This document shows, one piece after another, positions 36,941 to 47,600 of a DNA stretch of 58,767 nucleotides (position 1 is its first letter; every line of letters starts with the position of its first letter). The translations under genes and the position numbers were made by a program. The stretch spans positions 1-58,767 of IMG/VR virus record IMGVR_UViG_3300036770_002992, one strand, 5' to 3'. Below the pieces are notes generated by a model that was given only the letters and a program-made list of their open reading frames with translations, searched no databases and had not been told where the DNA came from. Origin of the DNA: a virus.

Positions 36941-37396
36941 CTATTTAGAGGTAGTACCAAAGGCAACATAATTAATTTCTACCTTGGTGCTATTATTACG
37001 CTTTCTTAACAACTTTACCCTATAAGAAAAATTATTATTAGTTATTTTGGTAATAATAAGATAGCCGATGGGTATGCCTCCTCCTGCTGCTGGATCAACG
37101 AGGGTAGCGAGAACTATTGGGTTGCTATTAAAACCTGCACCGTTTCCGCTTCCCTGTCCTACTCTGAATCCTATAGTTCCATCGTCGCTAGTTCTATTTT
37201 CTGGAATAGTTAATGTGTCTGAGCCAAATATTATTAGCGGTTTATTCTTAGAATTACCTGTTTCGGGCCCTCTGATCTCAATGAGTTCTTCATTACCTTC
37301 TTCCGGCTCTTTGATGTCATTAATAGATTGAATGATTTGATTCAGAAGTTGGTAAGTAAACGGCTGTCCGTCTGAAATCGTATTAATTCTCGCCAT
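36941..37396 (-). CDS. Putative minor tail/fibre protein
   Basis: This encodes 151 residues. An N-terminal helix (TYQLLNQIIQSINDIKEPEE) is followed by a beta-rich body with Gly-rich loops (VGQGSGNGAGFNSNPIV). Such proteins cap the tail module. It is the last gene of the tail string. Function inferred from position. Confidence 0.62.
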   Translation of the reverse strand: MARINTISDGQPFTYQLLNQIIQSINDIKEPEEGNEELIEIRGPETGNSKNKPLIIFGSDTLTIPENRTSDDGTIGFRVGQGSGNGAGFNSNPIVLATLVDPAAGGGIPIGYLIITKITNNNFSYRVKLLRKRNNSTKVEINYVAFGTTSK

Positions 37397-37553
37397 CTAA
37401 TTTAGCCTCAAGTTCGATAATTTTCTTGTCTCTAGCCTGAATTTGTTCAGTAGCCTGAGCCTTCATTACTGCTAGTTTTGTTTCATAGTCGCTGGTCATC
37501 TGACCAATACGCTGTTGAAGTTCTTGTACAATAAGTTCTAATGTGTTTGACAT
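37383..37553 (-). CDS. Small coiled-coil protein
   Basis: This encodes 56 residues, almost wholly one amphipathic helix (LELIVQELQQRIGQMTSDYE ... QIQARDKKIIELEAKL) suited to a coiled coil. ATG 37553 is TAATG-coupled. It sits among tail genes and may be a small trimerising or accessory structural protein. Confidence 0.65.
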   Translation of the reverse strand: MSNTLELIVQELQQRIGQMTSDYETKLAVMKAQATEQIQARDKKIIELEAKLDGEN

Positions 37554-37804
37554 TAATTTCCCTCTTCTGTTTCTGGATACTGAATATTTAATTCAGTCAA
37601 TTTACTTTCTAGCACTTGCTCTTTCAAAGAATATTGTAGCATTTCATTAGAAAATGCTTCAAGTAAAATTTCTGATGGGTCGGGTAAAGAATTTTCTTGA
37701 AGAATGTTTAATTCAAGGCCGTACTTATTTAATTGAATATTTTTTAATTGTGACTTAATCACCTGTTTTTTTTCTTGTGCTGATAATTCTAGATAATCTG
37801 ACAT
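37553..37804 (-). CDS. Small helical tail-module protein
   Basis: This encodes 83 residues with charged helices (AQEKKQVIKSQLKNIQLNKY, SLKEQVLESKLTEL). It sits between the fibronectin-type fibre gene and the coiled-coil gene. AGGAGT precedes the start. Function unknown. Confidence 0.65.
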   Translation of the reverse strand: MSDYLELSAQEKKQVIKSQLKNIQLNKYGLELNILQENSLPDPSEILLEAFSNEMLQYSLKEQVLESKLTELNIQYPETEEGN

Positions 37805-37828
37805 AACTCCTCCTTTCGATATTTTATA

Positions 37829-39937
37829 TTATACATTAAATGTAGCCGATGTTGTCCATGCACTAACTCCTACGGCATTTACTGCTCTTACCCTAGCCTG
37901 GTGCGTTCCTCCCGTAATACCTGAAACTGTTGCTTGGAATGTTGAGGCGGAAAATGTTCCAACAGCAGTCCAACTAGTACCACCTATCTTCTGCCTTTCT
38001 ACTTGATATCCAGTTATTGGACTTCCGCCCGTTGAGGACGCGGCCCCCCAATTTATCCTAAATGATGTGTTTGTCAGTTTAGTTCCGCTAACACTACTAG
38101 GTGCCCCTGGAACAGTAGGTGTAGTTTGGGACGTAGTATTTGAATATGAACTTGCACCTACTGCATTAAAAACCCTCATTCTGTACGAATATGTGGTCCC
38201 TGCCGACAGACCAGAGTTAGAGTATGTGGTTGTACCAACAGCAACATTTACTAGAAAACCATATGTCCCGCTATTTACAGATCTTTCTAGTTGTTGAGTT
38301 GTTATTGCACTCCCCCCGTTAGATCCTAGAGACCAAGAAAGGTTGATGGAGTTTGTTCCGACTAGACCGCTAGAAAGACTGGGTGCGGCTGGAACGGTTG
38401 GTATAAATACTGATGGAGCATTTGACCATGGGCCCGGTCCTACCTCATTGAGGGCGGCAACTCTATGCCAATAGGTGGTGCCTGAGGTAAATCCAGAAAA
38501 TGATATTGAATTCCCTGTTGTATTTTGAATAAAGTTAAATCCTGAAGTCGGTCCAGTTGTTGACCTTTGAATCTGATATCTAGAAATTGTCCCCCCGCCA
38601 TCGGATGGCGTCGTCCAAGATAGATTTATTCCCGTCGTTCCGCTTAAGGCTGCGCTAAGAGATGGTGCCCCTGGAAGGCTGGGAGTGGGAGTGGTAAAAC
38701 TTACATAACCCACTGCTGAGCCAAATTGATTTCCAAGTGTGACCGTTGCCAAGTAAGTAATATTACCAACTACAGACATGACAACTGAAGTTGCTCCAGA
38801 TGTTACTGTTCCAGTATCAACTGCGCCAAAATCTAGTTGGACGCGGTAGGTCGTCTGATTTGTTGAATTCCATGATATTGTTGCGTTTTTAGTAGTAATG
38901 TTGCTGGCGGTAACATTACTTATGGTTGGCTTATAACCAACAGTACCCAGCGTGGATGGTGCCAAAACGTCGGTCCAGTTAGAATATACTCCTCCAACTA
39001 GAAGTCTGGCTCCAACCCTACAGGTAACATAGTATCCGTTGTCAGATGCCGACAGAGTATAATTAGAAGAATTTGCACCTGAAATATCTGTCCAAGTAGA
39101 ATTATTTGAACTTCTAACCCATTGATATCTATAATATAAAGTTCCTGTTCCCGACCAAGATCCATTAGTAACCGACCTAAATTCACCAATCGCCCTAGAT
39201 CCAGATATTGATGGAAGAACAGTATTTACTGGCGCTGGCGGGGAGTCTGTTGTAAATGGGGTTCCTGTAAGAGATGCTGTATCCCCAGTAGAAGATTTTA
39301 TTATAATTTGCGGACTATATGTAGTGCTGGGATCTAATCCTGTAAAATTATATGATTGAGCGGAGGTACTTGATATTTCTCCAGAATCTTTAATTCCTGT
39401 TCCTTCACCTAATTCATAGTACAAATATATCCTGTATGTAGATTGATTTGTTGATACCCACGAAAAATTGGCAGAGTTAGAGGTTTTTGATACTAATGTA
39501 AAGTTAGAAACTGTTGGAATAAGGGGAACTGTTATTGTTGTTGTATCTGATGCAAGAGTATTTGTTTCTGAATACACTCTAAGAATAATAGAATATGTTC
39601 CTGGGGACAATCCAGTAATAGTATATGACTGTGCTTGTGTGTAAGTTAGGCCCGTTTGTTGCTGAGATCCGCCAGACAATGTATATAAAATATTAATATA
39701 CTCTTGATATTCTGAATCCCAGTTTAATGTTATAGAGTTTCCTGTAGCAGAAGCGCTTGTTATCGATACTGTTGGAGTTAATGTTCCAAAGACTACCGTC
39801 CATCCAGTCATTGTGTTAGCGGCTGGCTCATAAGTCCATGCTACATTTACGTCCCTCCAGTTAGTTCCGTCAAAGACGGATGGCTCCGTTACTGTCCTCC
39901 AGTTGGTTCCGTCAAAAACACTCATTTCTTTAGCCAT
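37829..39937 (-). CDS. Fibronectin type III-repeat tail fibre protein
   Basis: This encodes 702 residues. The N-terminus has a duplicated SVFDGTNWR motif. About six Fn3-like domains follow, with repeats of the form PxxPxxxSxxxxxxSxxLxWxxxxxxGG...Y...R and endings like SGLSAGTTYSYRMRVFNAVG. One Ig-like domain occurs near 250-320 (RYQWVRSSNNSTWTDISGAN). Such domains in phage tails bind carbohydrate on the cell surface. The protein may act as a fibre or adhesion subunit. Confidence 0.85.
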   Translation of the reverse strand: MAKEMSVFDGTNWRTVTEPSVFDGTNWRDVNVAWTYEPAANTMTGWTVVFGTLTPTVSITSASATGNSITLNWDSEYQEYINILYTLSGGSQQQTGLTYTQAQSYTITGLSPGTYSIILRVYSETNTLASDTTTITVPLIPTVSNFTLVSKTSNSANFSWVSTNQSTYRIYLYYELGEGTGIKDSGEISSTSAQSYNFTGLDPSTTYSPQIIIKSSTGDTASLTGTPFTTDSPPAPVNTVLPSISGSRAIGEFRSVTNGSWSGTGTLYYRYQWVRSSNNSTWTDISGANSSNYTLSASDNGYYVTCRVGARLLVGGVYSNWTDVLAPSTLGTVGYKPTISNVTASNITTKNATISWNSTNQTTYRVQLDFGAVDTGTVTSGATSVVMSVVGNITYLATVTLGNQFGSAVGYVSFTTPTPSLPGAPSLSAALSGTTGINLSWTTPSDGGGTISRYQIQRSTTGPTSGFNFIQNTTGNSISFSGFTSGTTYWHRVAALNEVGPGPWSNAPSVFIPTVPAAPSLSSGLVGTNSINLSWSLGSNGGSAITTQQLERSVNSGTYGFLVNVAVGTTTYSNSGLSAGTTYSYRMRVFNAVGASSYSNTTSQTTPTVPGAPSSVSGTKLTNTSFRINWGAASSTGGSPITGYQVERQKIGGTSWTAVGTFSASTFQATVSGITGGTHQARVRAVNAVGVSAWTTSATFNV

Positions 39938-41463
39938 TAAGTGTACCTCAAATGTATATCACCAGTTGTTCTTCCAGAAGTAGGGGGTGCCCCCGTTCCA
40001 AAAGTTATTTTATTAGCGGGTGTCGGGCTAGTTGTTGCATTTCTATAGGCATTTCCTGCCGCGATATTTGTTAATCCAGATCCATCTCCAACAAAAGTCC
40101 CTCCACCGTAAAGTTCTATATTCCCTCCATTAAGATCGAACTCAACCGATCTTGTATCATTAGTTCCAGCAGGATTGCTAGCAATTTTTAAACCATTTAG
40201 GTAATTATAATAAATATAAAATTTATTAGCGCCTGTTTCTGTAGTGAATATTATATTAGGATCACTACCGACCGTAGAATCATTGATTAAAATCCTTTGG
40301 CTTAAATTGTTAATTCCTGTCTGCAACTTTTTTACTGTTAAGTTATTAACATCTATTCTATTTGCATCGATGGTTCCCGTGGTAATTCTTCCTCCATCGA
40401 TCGTGGTTGTACCCGATGGCCCTAAGTCTGATTCATCAATAAAACCAGAGATGTCTCCCTCTGTAGCATATCCTGAAATAGTTACTGCTCCGGTTTGCGA
40501 ATTTACGTTAAATGTAACCTGGCTGGCTGAATTATATGCAGTTATTCCTAAAGCATTTATTTTAAAGCCCCTAGTACCCAATAAAGGCTGGCTTGCAATG
40601 CTAACAAGATTGGCATTTATGGTTCCAGTTGTAATATTATTGCCATTAATTGTTGTAGAACCAGTTGTAATTAAATCGGCGTCGGTTACAAATCCAGCAT
40701 CATAAAGGAAGTCTACGGACGCTGATAGAGAATTAAGATCGATGGTTAGGTCTGATATAGAAGCAGATAGCCTATCATTGATATCATCAATTACGGACTG
40801 AACATTAGCGCTCGCACTTTCTAGATCCTCTTCTGTTGCATATCCACCAATGGTTACAATGCCAGTTTCTGCGTCTATATTAAAAGTGGGTGTTCCAGAA
40901 CTACTATATGATGTAAACCCTGAATTATTTAATACTATTCCACCGTTTGTCTCTGCATCTTCAGATGTGAATAGCCCGCCGCTGACTGTTAAATTCCCAG
41001 ATATGTCTCCCTCTGTTGCCTCTATTCTTCCTCTGACAGCCACATTGGTAAAAATAGCATTGCCTCCAGCAGTAATGCCCCATCCTAGAGAACCAACACT
41101 TTTGTCCGCCCAATCTTCATAGATTACGGATACCGAGTCTGTTTCTCCATAATCGGCAGAAACAACGTTTCCCTGATCATCAAGATAATTAATAGTAACT
41201 ATCCCAGTATTATCTATGTCAGGCTCGTCGGCTTCCACCGAAACAACAGAAAAATACTCTCCACCGGACTCTACTTGTATTAAATATCCAGGATTAACTT
41301 CGATTGCATCTATTTCACCTTCAAACTTTGGAATAGACCCATCGAAATCAAAGGACGACAACATTGGGGTGTTGAGTTTAAATGACCCATCTGCATCAAT
41401 AAAGACTGGCATGGGCTGAATTTGAAGATTAATCTCCTGTGGCTCAAAAGTATTTTCAGACAT
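39937..41463 (-). CDS. Minor tail protein / tail fibre
   Basis: This encodes 508 residues from ATG 41463 in TGATG overlap with the upstream stop; a GTG one codon earlier is possible. Repeated blocks such as TTTINGNNITTGTINANLV and TTTIDGGRITTGTIDANRI, with GAVTISGYATEGDI, form beta-helical fibre repeats. A coiled-coil-like stretch lies near 215-260. It is probably a structural tail-tip or fibre protein. Confidence 0.75.
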   Translation of the reverse strand: MSENTFEPQEINLQIQPMPVFIDADGSFKLNTPMLSSFDFDGSIPKFEGEIDAIEVNPGYLIQVESGGEYFSVVSVEADEPDIDNTGIVTINYLDDQGNVVSADYGETDSVSVIYEDWADKSVGSLGWGITAGGNAIFTNVAVRGRIEATEGDISGNLTVSGGLFTSEDAETNGGIVLNNSGFTSYSSSGTPTFNIDAETGIVTIGGYATEEDLESASANVQSVIDDINDRLSASISDLTIDLNSLSASVDFLYDAGFVTDADLITTGSTTINGNNITTGTINANLVSIASQPLLGTRGFKINALGITAYNSASQVTFNVNSQTGAVTISGYATEGDISGFIDESDLGPSGTTTIDGGRITTGTIDANRIDVNNLTVKKLQTGINNLSQRILINDSTVGSDPNIIFTTETGANKFYIYYNYLNGLKIASNPAGTNDTRSVEFDLNGGNIELYGGGTFVGDGSGLTNIAAGNAYRNATTSPTPANKITFGTGAPPTSGRTTGDIHLRYT

Positions 41464-42341
41464 CACTCTGCCCTACCAAAAATGACATTTCCAGAATCAT
41501 TGACTTGCAACCATTCACCAATCCAATTTTCCCCATTATATACATATCTGGCTATGGCGATATAGCAGAGAACTTTTTCTCCCTTTTCATCATTAAGAAT
41601 AAAGGATTTAGTTTTTGATTTTTTCCCAATAAACTGTACCACATCTGATCTGGGCGGAGGATTTTTAAGATCAATCTGTTTTTCATCACCGTCCATTATT
41701 CTATATTTAATAGATGCTTTATTAGGCCCATTGAATTGTTTATAGGCAAATACTACTATATCCTCCACATTACCCTTTTTGGGTGGAGAAGTAGGCTTTT
41801 CAGAAACTAATGTTTTTAATAAACTGTCTGGTAACTCAACCGTAATATCTCTTTGCTTTATCTTTCTTTCTAATTCCTGGACTGTTCCAGATATTATAGT
41901 AGAAGAATTTGGACTGGGAGAAAAACTGTTATTTACGCTAAAATGGGCCCCACTCTTACCCTCTTTGTTTTGTTTTACCCGCACCCCCTGAACAGAATTT
42001 AATCCCGCCCCAGGAAAATTAATAATTACTTTATCGTCTGGCTGTAACTCACCTTTCTTTTTGTTTGAATTTAGCCTGACAAATAAGAGATATCTGTTTT
42101 CTGACAAAGCGCCCTTTTTCTTGTATGCGTTGCAATTAAATACCCTATTGTCTCCGCCAATCAGCCTGTCTTTAATCGCCACTTTCATTTTAATTCCCTT
42201 TAATTTACTTACTAATGGTGGAGCCGGAGGGGGAAGAATTTTTACAGTATCCTCTACCTCCTCTCCGAAAATAGTCATTCTAATAAGAATTTCTACTTCT
42301 TGACCAGGAACCAGATTTCTATCAAGGCTTATATTAGACAT
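41463..42341 (-). CDS. Putative tail protein
   Basis: This encodes 292 residues, beta-rich and basic (KLKGIKMKVAIKDRL, KKKGELQPDDKVIINFPG). It ends in a domain WIGEWLQVNDSGNVIFG. It has one-base overlaps with both neighbours in the tail string. No family recognised; structural role by position. Confidence 0.65.
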   Translation of the reverse strand: MSNISLDRNLVPGQEVEILIRMTIFGEEVEDTVKILPPPAPPLVSKLKGIKMKVAIKDRLIGGDNRVFNCNAYKKKGALSENRYLLFVRLNSNKKKGELQPDDKVIINFPGAGLNSVQGVRVKQNKEGKSGAHFSVNNSFSPSPNSSTIISGTVQELERKIKQRDITVELPDSLLKTLVSEKPTSPPKKGNVEDIVVFAYKQFNGPNKASIKYRIMDGDEKQIDLKNPPPRSDVVQFIGKKSKTKSFILNDEKGEKVLCYIAIARYVYNGENWIGEWLQVNDSGNVIFGRAE

Positions 42342-43297
42342 TATGATCCAATTTGATTAAATCCTACTGAAAGTGAGTATTCTATTGTTAAAGGAATTCC
42401 TGGAGGTTTTCTTACTGGGCTTGCTAATACCGCCCGTGAAATCATTCCTGTAATAGTGTCTTGTAGGTAAGAACCAAAGTCTATTTTAAACCCATCTAGA
42501 TACAGGGCCGATCCACTCGTTTGCCATATTCGTGCGGAGGTAATACTACTCCACCGTGGGGACCCTGTAATTACAGCAGATCCTTTTTCTGCAGATACAA
42601 TAAAATATCCCGAAGCCGCAGGAGTGGTAAAGATATAATCAAAATAATTAGTCTCATCGGTATAGAATCTAAAATATACACTAGATGAAAAAAGATTAAA
42701 GTCGAATCCGGCCAACCTAAAGGTATCGAATGAGGTATATCTATCAATTTCTTCTAAAACATTGTCATTCGTTTGATAACTGATATATGAATTAGATCCA
42801 TCTGTATCTGGAAGAGAAAACATTTCTGTCCCTATTCTTGCTTCTACCGATTCCACCAAAGCCCCTGCACTTGCAGATCCAACCTTAGTAAATAAATCAA
42901 CTCTATCAAAATCAAAAATGGTGGAGCCAGTAACATCTGAATTTGTAGAATTTATGCCTCCTGGGAATAGCCCCACTTCATATATTTGATAATTCGCGGT
43001 GGACTCAATAACGCCTCTGTATACTAAAATGTCAACCGAATTAGATAATTCTAAAGATGATCCAACAACAGGGGTCCTGCCAATTTCAAATTGTAATCCA
43101 TTGTTTGTTATTAGATTAGTTGATGAGTCTACATTGTTTGCCTCCTGGCCAATTCCGTATGATATTACTCCTCCAAAATTGGGAACGATTCCAAGTAATG
43201 ATTTGATGGCGATAGCGCGGCCCACCGAGGTAAGGGCATTCTTTTCCTCATGAACTACTTGATTCTCTAAAATAAATTTATATGTGCCTTCTATCAT
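42341..43297 (-). CDS. Putative minor tail protein
   Basis: This encodes 318 residues. The N-terminal NALTSVGRAIAIKSLLG and ISYGIGQEANNVDSSTN, then YQIYEVGLFPGG, resemble phage proteins with a capped beta-sandwich used in tail tips. A C-terminal jelly-roll-like half (FDTFRLAGFDFNLFSSSVYF) may bind sugar. Assigned by position and pattern. Confidence 0.68.
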   Translation of the reverse strand: MIEGTYKFILENQVVHEEKNALTSVGRAIAIKSLLGIVPNFGGVISYGIGQEANNVDSSTNLITNNGLQFEIGRTPVVGSSLELSNSVDILVYRGVIESTANYQIYEVGLFPGGINSTNSDVTGSTIFDFDRVDLFTKVGSASAGALVESVEARIGTEMFSLPDTDGSNSYISYQTNDNVLEEIDRYTSFDTFRLAGFDFNLFSSSVYFRFYTDETNYFDYIFTTPAASGYFIVSAEKGSAVITGSPRWSSITSARIWQTSGSALYLDGFKIDFGSYLQDTITGMISRAVLASPVRKPPGIPLTIEYSLSVGFNQIGS

Positions 43298-43299
43298 AA

Positions 43300-44604
43300 T
43301 TAATCCTCATCCTCAAGGGTGTCGCCTTCTTCTAATACTGTAACAATAACATCTTCCAAGGTTTCTCCAGTAATTTCTAGACTAAATCTGTAATGTGGCG
43401 TTCCATTATTATTATACCGCAGTTCAAATAGATTCAGGTACTCTGCGTAATTGTACAGGCGGCTGTCCCTTTTCCCCTCGTCTAACACGTTTTGTATGGC
43501 TTTTATGATTTCTGCCAATCTTTCTTCCGCCATCCCAGAACTCACTTCTCCTGGAGAATTAAAATCAACAATTTCAAAAAACTCTTGCCCGTCCTCCGTA
43601 AGAATTTCATTATCTGGAACAAAATCTATTCCGTCATAATTAATTCCGCCCTCAATAAATTCCTTAGTTGAGTTGATTAATTGTTTGGTCAGCCTATTAA
43701 TCTCTCTGACAATTTTTTTGTCTAAATTAGGCATAGTTATTCGTTCTTTAGATTTTTCATTAATAGAATAATTTGCCCTGTTTTCTGCCTTGGGAATATT
43801 TATTTTTCTGTTACCACCCTTTACGATAGGGCTTGTTTCACCATCGGCTGGTTCATCCTCCTCTGCCCCACCATCATCACTTTCCTCCTCTTCTCCACCA
43901 TCATCCCCGTCGCCAGCGCCTCCATCACCTCCGCCGTCGCCTCCATCACCTCCGCCATCACCTCCGCCATTGCCCCCGTCTCCACCGTTGCCACCCCCTT
44001 CTCCTGGAGAAGGAGTCTTTTTAAACAATTTTTCTAATCTACTCTTCTCGTCTTTTGTAATTTTTCCATCTTTTACAGAATTAACAAGGGCATCTTTTTT
44101 AGTTTCACTTAATGTCTGAAAAAATGCTAATTTAGAGTCATCTGGTTTACCGCCAAAAATTTTACGGATAACGTCCCGATCATTTTTTTGTGTTAATTTG
44201 TTATATCCATCCTGGAATTTTTGCCATTTGCTCTTAGGCTTTTCTCCACCACCAGGCTTTTCTCCACCACCAGGCTTTTCTCCACCACCAGGCTTTTCTC
44301 CACCACCAGGCTTTTCTCCACCACCAGGCTTTTCTCCACCACCAGGCTTTTCATTATTTCCACCAGTTTGATTGCCACCAGATGGTGGCTTAAGGCCAGT
44401 TTCCTTTTTTTCCTGCTGCCCCTTTTTATTCAATGCTGAATTCAGTTTCTGGTTTATTCGATCTCTATCTTTAGGCCCCAAATCTCCCTTTTTATTTGCC
44501 AAAGATTGTGTTAATTGACGTAAGTCCTGGGCTTCTTTTTGTGTCAGGAATCCCTGACTTCTTGCATAATTAATTTTTTCTATCATTTTTTGCAAATCAG
44601 TCAT
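43300..44604 (-). CDS. Gly-rich repeat tail protein
   Basis: This encodes 434 residues. An N-terminal helical domain (DLQKMIEKINYARSQGFLTQ) precedes six tandem KPGGGE units at about residues 88-123. A second helical stretch follows, then a long Gly/Asp/Glu-rich low-complexity region (GGDGGNGGGDGGGDGGDGGG type) and a folded C-terminal domain. The flexible segments may act as linkers. It is a tail-module protein of unknown role, in the same strand string as the hub. Confidence 0.72.
   Translation of the reverse strand: MTDLQKMIEKINYARSQGFLTQKEAQDLRQLTQSLANKKGDLGPKDRDRINQKLNSALNKKGQQEKKETGLKPPSGGNQTGGNNEKPGGGEKPGGGEKPGGGEKPGGGEKPGGGEKPGGGEKPKSKWQKFQDGYNKLTQKNDRDVIRKIFGGKPDDSKLAFFQTLSETKKDALVNSVKDGKITKDEKSRLEKLFKKTPSPGEGGGNGGDGGNGGGDGGGDGGDGGGDGGAGDGDDGGEEEESDDGGAEEDEPADGETSPIVKGGNRKINIPKAENRANYSINEKSKERITMPNLDKKIVREINRLTKQLINSTKEFIEGGINYDGIDFVPDNEILTEDGQEFFEIVDFNSPGEVSSGMAEERLAEIIKAIQNVLDEGKRDSRLYNYAEYLNLFELRYNNNGTPHYRFSLEITGETLEDVIVTVLEEGDTLEDED
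44236..44343. repeat. 18-bp tandem repeat, six copies
   Basis: Six identical copies of AGGCTTTTCTCCACCACC (plus strand) encode the KPGGGE hexapeptides of the 43300..44604 gene on the minus strand. Perfect identity points to recent expansion. Copy number probably varies by slippage in steps of six residues without frameshift. Confidence 0.9.
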
Positions 44605-47600
44605 TACGATTCACCAACTTCCATCAAGGAAAGGGTCATTGAGGGTCCACTTGAGGTTACTGAATGAGCAATGGATGACACAACAAATGTTTTATCTCCA
44701 AATTTTTTATTATCCTGATAATATCCGCGAGATTTATCAAATATTTTTACTTTGTCCCCTAACTCTATAAGAGGATTTTCAAAAATCTCTAAGTTTAATT
44801 TCATTCTTTGCCTATTACAATACTTTGTAACCCATTGCATCATGGAGCGGGCCTGAGATAATGTTTGAATGTATTGACTATCTAATGAAAATGTTTGTTC
44901 TCCATAAATAGCAATGTTTCTCTCCCTCTCAGTTTGTCTTAGTTTGTCCTCTTCGCTACTTTCATATAAATCTTTTGCAGTAACAGTTCCTGTACTAAGT
45001 TCTTCCAGGCCGATACCGACAATATATAAAGGAAGTTTGGCGTCTGCACCTAATCTTATGGCTCCACCAGAAATGTTTGCTAGCACTAATTTTGCCCCAA
45101 AAGCGGTGGGCTCGTATTTTTTTACCAAATACTGTGGATTAATTTCTGAAATATCCAGCAATGCACTTGTTAATGCTGGTACAGTAAATCTAATATCATA
45201 TTCTCTTACCTGTCTTGCTAATTTAGCAAAATCATTGTAATAGAATAAAGCCTCACCTTTATCATCTTTAAAAAGGAATGATTTATTTACAGGAATAATT
45301 CCTTGCTCTAATCTTTTTTCAAACTGCCTATACCCTCTAAAGTACGACCCTGGATCATCTTCAAAAGGCTTGGCAGCGGCCATGATGTACTCATAAATAG
45401 CCTGAGAATCATTTCGAACAAACATACAGATATTCTTTGAGTCAATCCCTACTGCCTCACCGATCTTTTCTGTATAGGTTCCTATCTTGCTGTCTCCATA
45501 AAAGATCGTATATCTCATGGCATTTTGAAATTGTTGTATTTGAATTTCTAATTCAAACACGGGATCTAACTCTTGATTATCTGTTTTAATTACTTGAACA
45601 GAGGTGTCAAATACTGTAAAGCCTCCGACACTTGCTTTCAACAACACGGTGGGGCAGTAAACTTGCTTACCTTTATAATTTGCCAGTTTTACTCTATAGA
45701 ATCTTAAGTTTTTGACGATATCATCTTTTTCAGTAAAGTCTTTACCCGATCCAGCCGATTCTACTTCTAAGTAATACCCCTCCCCCTTGCTATTTATTCC
45801 AAACCCAATTCCAGCAATCGATGAGTTGCTGGCAGCGATGATTTTATCCTTTTTAATAATTTTTCTTGGAGAATAAAGACGCATTCTAGTAGAAATAACA
45901 TTGGGGGCGAATGGTAGAGTAATTTTTTGTCCATATATTGCTTTTTCTCCTTCTAGATATACAAAGGGGTCAAAGTCTTCTTCTGGAACTACCTTTCCAT
46001 CGCGCTCACTTGATGGAACATCTAAGTCAACTTGTTCATTGATCTTATTTAACTTATTTTTAGCGCTTGTAACTTTTCCATCTATGAGCGAATCCAAGGC
46101 TTCTTGGTCGCCTTTAGGACCAGTAGGTCCAGATATTTTTAAGAATCCTAGGTAGGTGTCTATAGAATCTTTTGGAATAGTTCCAAGAAATTTCTTTGCA
46201 GACTTATATCTTAATTTATCTGCAAAATTAAATTTAGTGGTGGCTTCTAGATTTCCTGGAACATTATAATTTGCACTCTCTCCAAGCACAAGTTTGAATC
46301 TTTTATTTTGTTCTACTCCGTCCGATTCTTCTATAACAGAATAGTGTCTTGCGGGAGTGCTATTGAACATACCCCTTCCGTCCCCAATAACTCTGTATTT
46401 ATACTTATCTCCCACTTTTTCAACCGTTCTAAATTTAACATCTATAACAAGGCCTCTAAAAGATAGAGAGTCCCCCGCCCCCAGGGATGAGATAAGTTCA
46501 AACTCTTCCTCTTTACTAAAAATAATTCTATGTCCATATACTCCGCTAGTTCCAGCAACATAAAAAAGTTTTCCCCTATATTTGATATATTCGCTATCTA
46601 ATAGAATAAATCCTTCATAATCTGGAATAGTAAATCCTTCATTGATATCCATATATATAATTAAGGACTGCCTTTCTTCGGCAGAATTTTTATCTCTATA
46701 TATTTGTCTGATGGCATTGTCTTCATTAAATGCAGTATATGTTTCTCCATCATAAAGATTTTTGAGCCTTGTCGGGAGGACATCTTTTAGAATATTCGCA
46801 GCCCCAAGGACTGCTGCGTTATCTTCTCCAGGCTCCCACAATATAGTAGTTCCATATCCAAAGTTAGAGAATGCCAGGGAGTTCATTGGAAATTGATCTA
46901 AGGCTAATTGATTATATAGATCTTTCTTCGTATCGGAAAGTGTGTTTGCTAGAGGAGATCTTCTTGGGCCATAATAATGGTAAATAATATCCCCATCTGT
47001 TATTGGATTAATCTTTTCTTCAGTTAATGAGGAAACATTAGCCGTATAATCGGATATATAGTCGTACTCATTATCTTCTCCCTCCACCACATCTTCATCC
47101 ATGACAAACCAAAAGTCTGTTCCAGGAGATTGTAGCGGAACTGGATGATCTTCAGAAACCCAGAATCCATAATAATTACTGTAGGTCCACTCTGTTTCAT
47201 ACGGGAGTGCGTCGGTGTTTCCACCATAGAAAAACCAGTTATTGTTATACCAAACATATTTCGTAGGATCTGGGTTTATATTTCCCTGTCCAGGCTCAGA
47301 GTCTTCAGAAGAAACATTCTCAGTAAGCCTTTCTTTTGTCAAAACATTAAGTTTTCCAGCAACGTCATAAAATATGGAGCATTGTGTCGCTATTGCTATA
47401 TTTTCTAAAACCTCCGCCACCGTCTGTTCTTTTTTACAAAAGAAATTTTTTATTATTGTATCTTCGTTATCATTTTCTTTTGAATCAGATGACTTTTTAA
47501 ATTCTAATCCTGTTACCCCCACATTATCCAGTATCATAAGAATGATGGCAGACATCGCGGCAAATGATGAAATCATAAAATCTGGCGCAGACAGTTGTCT

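Noticed and set aside
43790-44119. Pro/Ser-rich plus-strand frame
   Set aside because: It is the complement of the Gly-rich region of the minus-strand tail gene; low complexity makes open frames on both strands.
44221-44439. Plus- and minus-strand repeat frames such as FSTTRL and VVEKSL repeats
   Set aside because: They are other-frame readings of the 18-bp repeat inside the Gly-rich tail gene.
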